From Pararge aegeria (Eukaryota; Arthropoda; Insecta; Lepidoptera; Nymphalidae), in assembly GCF_905163445.1 (NCBI RefSeq), contig NC_053183.1, positions 10,788,001-10,852,000 of the forward strand: a DNA stretch of 64,000 bases, written 5' to 3'. This document shows positions 24,311-33,170 of the stretch, piece by piece; position 1 is the first letter of the stretch, and each line of letters begins with the position of its first letter. Below the pieces are notes generated by a model. The model searched no databases, was not told the origin of the DNA, and saw only the letters and a list, made by a program, of their open reading frames with translations. The translations under genes were made by a program, and so were the position numbers.

Positions 24311-25280
24311 TCACTGCTGAAAATAAAATACTTTATTTTTTCTCCCTAACAACCCAATATCCACTGTTGAGCAACGAGCTTCCAAAATTTTATACAGTGA
24401 ATTCATACACCTATTATTTGATTGTTTTTGTCTGTTGTTATCTGCGCTTTACCGCATATTGCTATAAAATGAACATATAATTCCGAAAATTTGCTATTTC
24501 TGGAAACAAATAAATGTGGGTGAATTGTTTCGCATATGATACAAAATTAATGAACGAATGTCTAGACAAAACTAGACGGTCTGCGTTTTACTTTACCGCA
24601 CCATCGCAGAGTGCAATCCATTGAAACTTCCCCGGCAGACAAATATAATAATGTTAATTAAACTGAGAGAGTCAGTAAGACTAAGATATCATAGCGATCG
24701 AATAATTGACCTTTAATTTCATGGCATGGCAATCTATTTTTCTATATATTTAGACGATATAATAAGAACAGGTTTCTTTTAGAGACACTTTACTGATGAT
24801 GCCACTCTGTGTTCTTTAATTTTATATCATTTCTACGATGTACAATAATTGCGCCTTGTAAACTTTTATGAACTTCTTTAATTTCATTGTTAGGTCTGTT
24901 CAAAAACTTTACTGGTAGACGAAATCCTTCTAAAGAGCAAGCGTCGCAAGTTGTTATTATTATTATTTAGGACGAAAACAGTTCTTTGTTATTTATGGTA
25001 ACATATGACGTACGACGACGAAAGTATATCATTCCATTTTATAAATTCATAATGTAACTATTATTTGATAACCAGATAATATTGCAGCGTAAGTAGATAC
25101 CTAATTACCTACATCTACCATCTTTGACTCTCGTTTCATGTTTTTCCGGAGTCGGAAAAATGAGTCGGTCGGTCTACAGGGTATTGGGTCTCCTCCCACA
25201 ATGAGAAAGGGTAAGGCCTTAGTCTATCACAGCTTCATTAGTATTTTGTTTTCTTGTTCTATATTTAAAAATCAAAATCA
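24311..25280. other. AT-rich stretch without recognised features
   Basis: Nothing recognised. The frame at 25138-25329 runs into the following SINE. Confidence 0.45.
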
Positions 25281-25281
25281 A

Positions 25282-25572
25282 CTGCCTCGTTGGTCTAGTG
25301 TTAACTACGGATCAACAGGTCCTGGGTAATCCAGGTTCGAGCAAACAATTCCTAGGTATTGGGTTTTCTGTTAAACAATTCTCATTACCAGCCCGGAGTT
25401 AGGAAATTGTCAAATGTCCAACCCCCGTTCTATAGAGAGCGCGTTCATTTTTCGGTGCCGGTTTGATATCAAAGACTTGTGATAAACCTGCATTGGAGCA
25501 GTATGGTGGGTCTTTGCTTTAAAACCCTCTTTTCTATACACCTGTGATATTAGTGGGTCGTGAATGTGTGAT
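25282..25572 (+). repeat. composite SINE family S4
   Basis: The tRNA-like head 'ctgcctcgttggtctagtgt' carries a B-box relic 'tccaggttcgagc'. Then come 'accagcccggagttaggaaa', 'cccccgttctatagagagcg', 'gtgataaacctgcattggag', and the LINE-like tail 'cagtatggtgggtctttgct'. The order is the same at 38063-38375. Confidence 0.75.
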
Positions 25573-25814
25573 ATAAAAATCAACTCTAGTATCTTTGTAT
25601 CCGGAAAACTCGAAAAATAATAAAATGATAGATTGTTTTCAAAGTTTTACAAAACATTGCATTTCTATTTAAAAAATGGTTTTATAGGATTAACATCTAA
25701 GTTCCCACGGAAACAGCCAATTCGCCGAAATACATTATCTGACAGATAATAATAATATGAAATGAGTTCGAGATTGGATTATTATAACAAGTGAAATCAC
25801 GCCAAAATGAAATG
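25573..25814. other. short unassigned stretch
   Basis: Nothing recognised. Confidence 0.4.
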
Positions 25815-25985
25815 AAATCAAATACATTTTATTTTACACCATACATACAAAAACACAATTGAAAGAAAGTAAGTAAAGGTAAAGTAAAGGTAAGTAGGAA
25901 AGTAACAAAGGCGGCCTTATCGCTTAAAAGCGATCTTTATCAAGCAAACTACAACGTCCTTATATTTGAAAGGAAAATAATGAAG
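25815..25985 (-). mobile_element. non-LTR family L1 3' UTR copy
   Basis: Blocks 'acaaaggcggccttatcgct' and 'taaaagcgatctttatcaag' match the L1 copies at 22962 and 37170, with a perfect stem-loop at 25919-25934. The element's 3' end lies near 25815 with 'aatacattttattttacacc'. Confidence 0.75.
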
Positions 25986-26286
25986 GATCAAACTCTAACT
26001 ACATAGATGTCAGTTATACGTTATTTATAGGTAACTTCATGAACCTTTTGGCGTCGTGCCTTGCAATATGTGGCCCGGAATTTCGGATTGGAAGATTATG
26101 GATCTTACGCTTTTTAATATAAAAGTTGTATTGCACTGAAAGCCTTTAACGATCTTATTTAAAACGTCCGATTTTTGTTATTTTCCGGAACCGAAACAAT
26201 GAGTTGGTATTAATAATAATTTGATGTAGGCAACTAAATTCAATGTTTCTTGAAGTCAATGAAACGCAATAAAGGTAGGTTACTAA

Positions 26287-26361
26287 AATATTGTATTTTA
26301 GTTGGGTTATCTTTTCCTATACGTTTTATCGGAAAAGATAACCCAACTAAAATACAATATT
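26287..26361. repeat. perfect 31-bp inverted repeat
   Basis: Arms 26287-26317 and 26331-26361 are exact reverse complements with a 13-base spacer. No repeat family or gene is attached. A perfect match implies recent origin. Confidence 0.95.
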
Positions 26362-26403
26362 GACCTAAGACACGTTGATCTAAGTTTAAGCAAATATTCA
26401 CAA

Positions 26404-26460
26404 CTAGCTGTTGCCCGGGACTTCGTCCGCGTTTAATTTTGCTATTTTTTTATTACCATA
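26404..26460 (-). mobile_element. Helitron 3'-end fragment
   Basis: The plus strand starts CTAG after a host A, followed by 'ctgttgcccgggacttcgtc' and 'cgcgtttaatttt'. This is the reverse of a lepidopteran Helitron 3' terminus. It is truncated by about 26460. Confidence 0.65.
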
Positions 26461-26461
26461 C

Positions 26462-26750
26462 GAGTAAGCCCTTTGCAGCTATCTCACCTTGTACCACAAA
26501 TGATGATGATAAGTAATGATGCAGTCTAAGATGTGGCAGTTATATTTTACCCATAAATCCCCTAATCAGCTTCTAGGCAACAACGTACCGGAACGCTAAA
26601 TGGCCTAGCGGCACGTCTTTCTCCTCCCTCCAGACCAGACCGGAGAGAAAATTTGAAAATAATAAATTCCGGTAGGGATACTGGGAATCGAACCCGCGAT
26701 CTTCAACTTAAAACCACAGGGCTCGCCGCTGTGCCACGGAGGTCGTCTAT
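26462..26750 (-). repeat. SINE family S1, full length with tRNA head
   Basis: On the minus strand the head is 'cctccgtggcacagcggcga' and 'gccctgtggttttaag', with B box GGTTCGATTCC, then the S1 body to the 3' end near 26462. The best-preserved S1 head in the window. The frame at 26605-26814 (minus) is inside it and is not a gene. Confidence 0.85.
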
Positions 26751-27062
26751 ATACTGATACTTTACGCTGAATTTGCCGCTGTATTGTTAGGGGCCACCAA
26801 TCTCGCCCACGCAACTTGGCACAAATTTCACTGTACCATGTTATCTTGTACAGTAAAATTGGCGCCGAGCGTATTGAACATGTTAAGCGTTTTATTACTC
26901 TCTAGGGGTATCTATAGATTTAGTTAATGCGGTTGCACATGTTTACTTTCAAGGCAATCATCTGGTCACTTCGTAAATTGAAAAATTCACCTGCAAATAT
27001 ACTTAGTTGGTATTTGTCTTATATATAAATTTGTTTTCATTTAGAAAATAGGGTTCAAGGGT
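26751..27062. other. unassigned stretch
   Basis: Nothing recognised. Confidence 0.4.
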
Positions 27063-27355
27063 TCATCTGACGACCTCCCAGGCGCAACGGTGAGCGCTGT
27101 GTATTTAAGCAGGAGGTCACGGATTCAATTCCTGGTTAGTTACCACCCTACCGACTAAGACATGCCGCTAAGCGATTTAGTGTTCCATTGCTATGTCGCG
27201 CAGAAACCGATAAGGGGGCAGGATAGACATACAAGTACCAGGCTAACCTGTAAAGGAGTACCCTTACAGGTTAGCCCGGTACCATCTTAGACTGCATTAT
27301 AAATTACGGTCGGGTAAGATTGCAGTCAAGGGCTAACTTGTAGTGGAATATAAAA
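27063..27355 (+). repeat. SINE family S1, near full length with internal deletion
   Basis: Head 'gacctcccaggcgcaacggt' and 'gagcgctgtgtatttaag', then B-box-like 'ggattcaattcc'. The middle joins directly to 'agttaccaccctaccgacta', so the region with 'ggtctggtctgg' is deleted. The 3' part is intact up to 'gtagtggaatataaaaaa'. Around 27238-27275 there is a small inverted duplication ('aggctaacctgtaaaggag' against 'acccttacaggttagcc'). Confidence 0.85.
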
Positions 27356-27494
27356 AAGATTGCTTACTAAAATTACATTCGATTCTTTGGTTATCTGACT
27401 TGCTAATACAAATTCAAATTTGAGGATGAAGCAATTAGCAATAGATAAAAGAAGTCGGTCCCAGTTTATGATTAACTTGTGTGAATAGTCATTT

Positions 27495-27608
27495 AAGCCC
27501 ACCAACCCGCACCAACACGCAGCGTGTTGGGTCTATGCTTTAAAGCCGACTCTCCTGTGAGAGACGAAGTTTGTGCCAGGCTGTTGGACTTTAATAGGAT
27601 GCGGGTGA
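27495..27608 (+). mobile_element. S4-type LINE/SINE tail
   Basis: 'cccaccaacccgcaccaaca', 'cgcagcgtgttgggtctatg', 'ccgactctcctgtgagagac', 'gtttgtgccaggctgttgga'. Confidence 0.65.
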
Positions 27609-28320
27609 TTAAATCCGAGATAGCAAATGAAAAATATATTTCGTACATAAACACTCATCTTGGTCTTTGTTTTATAACCAGTTTTTTTTATTTATTTATT
27701 TAAATGTTCGAAACACCTGTGCTAATCTATCTTGGACTATATGCGATCTGAACAAACTCCCAACTGAATCCGCGAATTAAACTTAACGTAAATTTGAACA
27801 TCCGCAATTTGGACAAACCTCGAACTAAACCAACCGTGAATTTAGAGAATTGAACTAAGCGTGAAAAATACACATCTAGTGCTTTTGATAAATTCGTTGT
27901 TTTACGTAACCGATACACACAAGCTGTATAAAAAAGATCGTTGGATACCCTACTTTACAGTAATAACGTAACCTAAAAAGGGTACTTAAAATTGAACGCT
28001 TTCGTTTTACGAGGTCTGGGGCATATTTACAATAGGTAGAGGCAGGGCACGGGATTAGGTGAACCATAAACCCAGTATACGGTAACGTTATATTAAGTGT
28101 TGTGTATATGTGTTGTTATATTAAGTGCTAGGCCCTTAACCTTTGCCGCCTGGTATTTGCTACTGCGAATAAAACGGGATATTGTTTCTTTGCGACATTG
28201 AACTCATAACCTGTATCGAAATATATTCTGTGACGTCAAACTTTCATGTTTATTGTAAGTACTGCCCAAACTGGGTAACTGTAGTATACAACATTTTACT
28301 CTGTATTCCTTAATTTATTG
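27609..28320. other. AT-rich stretch with a weak ~50-bp quasi-repeat
   Basis: Between 27745 and 27870 two adjacent blocks resemble each other ('gaacaaactcccaactgaat' / 'ggacaaacctcgaactaaac', each followed by 'gtaaatttga' or 'gtgaatttag'). The overlapping minus-strand frames at 27727-28067 show no domain. Confidence 0.35.
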
Positions 28321-28339
28321 ACCTTTTCTTTTCTTGCAG

Positions 28340-28384
28340 GAAAATACCAGAGTGTAGGAGTTCGAGCTTCAAAATGCCACCTAA
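28340..28384 (+). CDS. candidate start-codon exon (M-P-P-)
   Basis: A pyrimidine tract and acceptor ('ccttttcttttcttgcag', with the branch-like 'ccttaat' about 30 bases upstream of the acceptor) precede 28340. The next 34 bases would be 5' UTR. ATG at 28374 is preceded by 'tcaaa', a good insect start context. The coding part ATG CCA CCT AA ends in split codon phase 2 at a donor GTAAGC (28385), so the product would begin M-P-P-(K or N). The next in-frame codon without splicing would be TAA, so a product requires splicing at this donor. The last exon base is A rather than G, which is a weaker donor. No partner exon is found in the window, as expected with long introns. This is the most gene-like signal here that is not mobile DNA. 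No gene identity is proposed. Confidence 0.4.
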
Positions 28385-29171
28385 GTAAGCCTTGCCTTTT
28401 ATAAAGTCAGGTCACTTGTATTCTAACTATAGAACGCGAGGGAATTTTTTAATTCTAAAATGTTTGTAAGTAAAGCTTATCAGAATGAGTTTTATACTTT
28501 AAATAGAGCAAAATTCATACTACTTCCGAAGTAGTTAGAAAGGGCGGTGGTTTGTTTATTTATTTGTTGTTGTTGCTTCCAGCATCACTGCGCCGATTTT
28601 AAGCACAAAATTATATAGTTTGCATCCTACAGATGTACAGGATATGATTTTCATAACGTAACAGCAACTGGGTATCCTTTAGAGTTATTTGTACAAAAAT
28701 TCATAGTTATACCGATATTGGCAAGTTTGCATATAACAATGCAAAGCAACTCATAATTTATAATAGCTTGCATCCCGTAGACGGACTTTGTGGACGGGCG
28801 GAAAACCAACGATTTCTGTTGGATCTATAAAAAAACAGGGACGAAGTGGCATCAACAGTTAGTTTTAATATTTATAATATTTAAAGACAGCTCACTTAGT
28901 AAAACACTTATATAATTTAGAAAATATACTTGTGGTCTTTTTCATATCCCAGCTAGGTCCCAGCTTGGTTCTGAACCCAAAATAGTAATATTATTTTAAT
29001 GGATGTTTTTGATCAGATATTTTAACAGAACAAACTAATATTCCCTGTTTATGATCTTGGTCATAATAGATTATTATTACAACTAGTTAAGACATAAGAT
29101 TGGCCATTAACTACGAATACAAAAAAGGTATTTATAGTAAATTGGCAACTTTGTTAGCTATTTAATGTAAG
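28385..29171. other. AT-rich stretch without recognised features
   Basis: It would be intron if the preceding exon is real. Nothing recognised. Confidence 0.4.
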
Positions 29172-29196
29172 TTTCTTCTTCTTCTTCTTCTTCTTT
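29172..29196. repeat. (TTC)n microsatellite
   Basis: About eight TTC units. Confidence 0.9.
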
Positions 29197-29313
29197 CTCT
29201 GGGCTTGTCTCCGTACTTGGTTGGCCGGAACCTTCCGTTGTACGTTGTGCTACTTGTACAGCTATGTGAATGTAATGTTATAAGCACACTAAATACACAG
29301 GTTTATTTATTAA

Positions 29314-30272
29314 CTAGCGGACCCGCGCGACTTCGTCCGCGAATGAGTTACCTTCGAAAAGTAGTTGTATGTTGTCGCGGACTGTTTTATAGAACTTTAA
29401 AGAAACAATTCCGATATACTTACTAAATATTTCATTCGTTTAACGTAACGTTTACCGTTCACGCATCGCACGCATCGGAATCTCTCAAAAAGGATATTTG
29501 TTTGTCGTAGCGTGATGTTATACAGCTTTAATTGATACTACCAATCTAAAAAAAATCGAAATCGAAACAACATTTTCTGAGATTAGCGCGTTCAACCAAA
29601 CAAACTCAAAAGCTTGATAATATTTCAAGTATGCCTATCTAAAAAAACCACGTCAATCTAAAACTCCGTTGCGCGGATTTAGAAAGACAAATGCGGAAAA
29701 AATAGCGATGCTATCTTGTAAGAGCTGTTTGCTTTTCCGCGATAAAAAGAAGCCTATGAGCTATTCCAGGATAGTACGCATGCATTCGATCGTTGTACCA
29801 TATGCCTTGCGACGGGTTATCTGTGATGAGTTATGTCCTTTATCTCTGACAATATTTATCAGAACTGCTTTAAAATTAGACAATACATGCTTAATAGTAT
29901 AATACACTTTCAAATAAAAAAATAATTATTACAATGTATTCAAATTTAACGGAGGTGTGAAGTAAAATTTATTAAAATTTTCATCCTATTTCCCGGAGGA
30001 AACTTACGGTTTATCGGGATAAAAAGTTTCCTATATGTTGACCTGGAATATCAGCTAAAACTATACCAAATTTTATTTGAATCCGTTCAGTAGTGTTCAC
30101 GTGATGCCCGGACAGACAGACAGACAGGCAGACAGACAGACAGACAGACAAAAATTAAATAAAAATCTGTTTTGGACTCAGTATCGGTTATAAAGCACCC
30201 CCAAGGTCAAAATTTTCAAACTTTATTAAATGTACAGAAATCTTCCAGTTACAGATTTATTATAAGTATAGA
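29314..30272 (-). mobile_element. non-autonomous Helitron, ~959 bp
   Basis: On the minus strand it starts 'TCTATACTTATAATAAATCT' and ends '...CGCGGACGAAGTCGCGCGGG' then TCCGCTAG, followed by host T. The GC-rich 3' end can form a hairpin upstream of CTAG, as in Helitrons. The base before TC is T rather than the usual A. Inside are 'ttatcgggataaaaagtttc' and a (CAGA)n array. Short frames at 29205-29426 and 29669-29902 overlap the element and encode no recognisable domain. Confidence 0.7.
30111..30151. repeat. (CAGA)n microsatellite inside a Helitron
   Basis: About ten tetranucleotide units with one interruption, at the same place in the element where other lepidopteran copies carry 'acagacagac'. 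Confidence 0.9.
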
Positions 30273-30371
30273 AGATGTTCAGCTACTATTGAGTAATCTT
30301 TTGATAGTTTATTCCGAATAAGTTAAAATATATACAAGATCATTTTCAATACATGATAACATATATCGTAA

Positions 30372-30560
30372 TCTATACTATTCGCTGAAACTACTGAATT
30401 AATTCCAATGAAACTGTACGATTTTTGCTCATAATACCAGGTAGGACATGGGATATTTTCCATCCCGAAATTCAGCGCAATTTCTTTTGGACAGGGGATG
30501 AAAGAGTTTGACGATTTTACACCTTAACTCCGTCAAATTTTAGACAATTTAAATTATTCT
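30372..30560 (+). mobile_element. Helitron 5' fragment
   Basis: Begins TCTATACTATTCGCTGAAAC after a host A. Blocks 'aatgaaactgtacgattttt', 'ataccaggtaggacatggga', 'gagtttgacgattttacacc' are shared in order with 49520-49860. Confidence 0.6.
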
Positions 30561-30781
30561 TGTTATTCTGGATAGGTTTTAATATCAGATTAATTGAGCT
30601 TAAATATATACAGCTGTTAAGCTACACATTATTTATGCAGTCATTTGTTATAGGCAATCCAAATTATTTTAAATAAGTTAAGACAGGAGTAGGTCAACGG
30701 AACCGGCATTTGCGATTGGCAATGTTAACGTGACCGAAGATTTCAAATATTGGGTGATTAAAATTACAAGGGCAAGTTATA
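30561..30781. other. short unassigned stretch
   Basis: Nothing recognised. Confidence 0.4.
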
Positions 30782-30905
30782 CATATGGCAGTAATATTAA
30801 ACCCATGCCCTTAATCGGGTTTTACACGACATCGCACCGGAACGATACATCGCTTAGGTAACTAGCCACGGCCCAAACCCAGTCCCAGTCTGGTGTTACT
30901 TTGAA
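30782..30905 (-). repeat. SINE family S1, middle fragment
   Basis: 'atggcagtaatattaaaccc', 'atgcccttaatcgggtttta', 'gcaccggaacgatacatcgc', 'ttaggtaactagccacggcc' read as reversed S1. Confidence 0.7.
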
Positions 30906-31120
30906 AATACTAAAAGTAATGCGCCCAGTCATAAATCAAGAAGGAAACGTCGTTGCAAGTTAATAGGACATAACTTATGTATGGCTCACACCACACGTGT
31001 TCTCAGCGGCCGAGTGTTGGTGAGCGATATGCGGTTTAACGATATGTTCATACGGATAAACTTTGTGTTAATTCTGAATTATTATTGGCAATACTATACG
31101 ATTGGGTGAAATCACTCTAA

Positions 31121-31167
31121 AGTTTGTATAATATATAATATGTACAGGTGTATATATTATACAAACT
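31121..31167. repeat. 17-bp perfect inverted repeat
   Basis: 'agtttgtataatatata' (31121-31137) pairs with 31151-31167; the spacer is 13 bases. Confidence 0.9.
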
Positions 31168-31398
31168 ACTGAATTAAATCATTCCGCTATTTGAATCTCA
31201 GCATCCTAAAAACAGGCTATACGTAACAATAAAACTTATAATGAAACTAGTAACAAAAAAAAAAATGCTGACTGCATTTCCGCGCTGAACAGCCAGGCTG
31301 ATTCTTTAGGCAAATATTTAGCCAGCCCTTCCCTTAAGTCACCAGATGAGCTAACCACAGATAAATTTCTTGCAAGATTTTTTTGCACTGTGGACAGT

Positions 31399-31761
31399 CC
31401 CATTATGTTATTGGAGAAATTTGAAACCACCTAAATTGTTCAACTGAACCAGTCGGAAAGTCAAAGTTTCGCATCGTAATATAGTGGAAGCAACAATTAT
31501 CGCTGGGTGTGCGAAAGGAGACACTGTATTTTTACCAAGGGTTCGCTTAATTGTGAACGATCTTCCGTTTGAATTCAAACGATTACAGTTTCTCCTCAAA
31601 GTATGTTTGGCAATGACTGTAAACAAAGAAAAACCTGCTTCTCACATGGGCAGTTCTACTTAGCTTGCACACGCGTAAGCTCACTCAGTACCTTGGTAGT
31701 TTTGGCGCCTACCAAGATCCATAGATCAGTTAAGAATATTGTCTTTAAAGAAGTTTTATAG
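31399..31761 (+). pseudogene. Helitron helicase (Pif1-like) C-terminus, broken
   Basis: Helitron Rep/helicase proteins carry a C-terminal Pif1-type helicase. Pieces in order: PIMLL (31399-31413); NLKPPKLFN then stop TGA where G is expected in 'NGT' (31418-31447); VEATIIAGCAKGDTVFLPRV and DLPFEFKRLQFLLKVCLAMT-VNK (31484-31627); then CFSHGQFYLACTRVSSLSTL through VKNIVFKEVL, stop TAG (to 31761). The breaks are a frameshift near 31414, the TGA stop, a frameshift near 31480, and loss of the segment between 'AMTVNK' and 'CFSHGQ' that normally holds 'AQGQSL'. The C-terminus and stop fit a family end, and a CTAG terminus lies about 80 bases downstream. Minus-strand frames at 31236-31626 are shadows. 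The upstream Rep/nuclease domains are not seen. Confidence 0.85.
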
Positions 31762-31841
31762 TTCATATTTTTCTATCAGCAACAAGACATTTTTTTAAAC
31801 CTTTGTTATAAAAAATTGATCTTAACGCGGGCAAAAGCTAG
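31762..31841 (+). mobile_element. Helitron 3' UTR and CTAG terminus
   Basis: The sequence 'cttaacgcgggcaaaagctagt' is shaped like a degraded Helitron 3' end: a GC-rich 'acgcgggc', then CTAG at 31838-31841, followed by host T. It lies directly behind the helicase remnant on the same strand, which supports both calls. Confidence 0.65.
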
Positions 31842-32975
31842 TTTTACCATAATTATTTTCCTAAAAGTGCCAAATTTTGACGTGAAAAATGTCCGTCTCA
31901 ATATATTTGTTGTTGAAAGTATTCACGCACGAACGCACAAGATAAAAAGTTATTCGCCTAATACCTTGTCTTCCATCTAGCTCACGCAAAGGGAGGTTTA
32001 CGTCTAGCATGTAACCCACGACTTGCAAAATCAATATTACTTAGAAGTGGGACATTTTCAAAATTTTTAAACGCACATTTTAAAATATTCTGTGCCAGTT
32101 ATGAGACCGTGCATATAGACCTTCGGTTCTATACAGGGAATTCGTTCACGAGTTAGAAACTAATTTCCTGCGGCACAAAGCAATCGGCAGGATCGATGCG
32201 CCTCTCAGATGGGTACCCCTCGGCACGTCCCGATGATTGATTTACTATCGGTTATGCTTTTTAAAACCGTTCTGTCAAAAAGGTAAAATAAGGTTTCGAT
32301 AACTTTTGAAGTAAAACTTCCTTAGGCGCGACTAGGGAGTAATCCCTAGTGGCGCCCAAGAAGGACTCCCTCAGATTTCTTTCTGACGGAAGTAACGCTT
32401 ACATCAGACGTCTGTGTAGTTTCCGCTATTTAAAAATAATAATTTAGATTGGTCATTAGTGCTAGGTGGCAAATATCATAATTAATTAGGATTATTTATT
32501 TCCAATATTTTCAAACGGATCAATTGTGAATAGCAAAGTTAATAAAAATGAAACAGTTCTAAACAAATTATTTTAAATTGCAAAGTTTTTTGAAAATCTT
32601 TAAATATACTTGTTTATTTATTACTTTTGTAATATATAAATTATTCATAAATTTTCTGGTGATTGCGAAATTCTATAATATTCATTGACAAGGTTATATT
32701 GACATGTGCTGATCTAACCTTAAATTTTCTATTCAACAAATGAAAAGGCCTTAATCGGATGCATAAAGACTTAGGTAATTTCTAGAGAAAAAAAAAAATT
32801 TCACAAACTATTATGTGATGTTTAACTCTGTTAAGCTGTCTTATATTAGGAAACCGATTTGTCCGGTCATAAAATTCAGGAGACTCGTAAACTGACACTT
32901 GACAGATAAGAAAATATAAATTCAGTTAATAACCAACAAAATTATAAATATAACCTAAAATAAACTATTTAAAAA
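31842..32975. other. unassigned stretch
   Basis: No gene. A small inverted repeat sits near 32325-32352 ('gcgactagggagt' / 'aatccctagtggcgc'). Nothing else is recognised. Confidence 0.4.
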
Positions 32976-33170
32976 CTAAATAAAATCTAAAACGTCCTCG
33001 AATCCACCACAGCGAGGCACAGTTCCCAAGATGCTGGCAGCATTGCCCTTTTGGATGGCCAAACTAATTCGTTGGCCAAGGTAACTGCCCGCTCTAGGAT
33101 CACCGGTAGACTCGATAACCCTTTTCGATAATTCTTTGAAAAGGGCTTTTGCCAAAATGAAAATATTTAT
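32976..33170 (-). pseudogene. C-terminal tail of a non-LTR retrotransposon ORF
   Basis: The minus strand encodes a stretch with LFKELSKRVIESTGDPRAGS, then YLGQRISLAIQKGNAASILG and TVPRCGGFEDVLDFI, stop. From memory, this conserved 'GD.RAGS...QR.S.AIQ.GNAAS' tail closes the ORF of reverse-transcriptase elements common in Lepidoptera and other animals. The reading frame continues upstream to 33263 but the sequence there is AT-rich and unlike the family, so the copy is truncated at about 33170. No RT catalytic motif is present. Alternative: a domesticated or host exon, which I consider less likely. Confidence 0.6.

Noticed and set aside
30111..30151. CRISPR-like short repeat array
   Set aside because: A simple CAGA microsatellite without spacers, in a eukaryotic genome.
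31236..31626. Two minus-strand open frames
   Set aside because: They are antisense to the Helitron helicase remnant, which is clearly the real coding direction.
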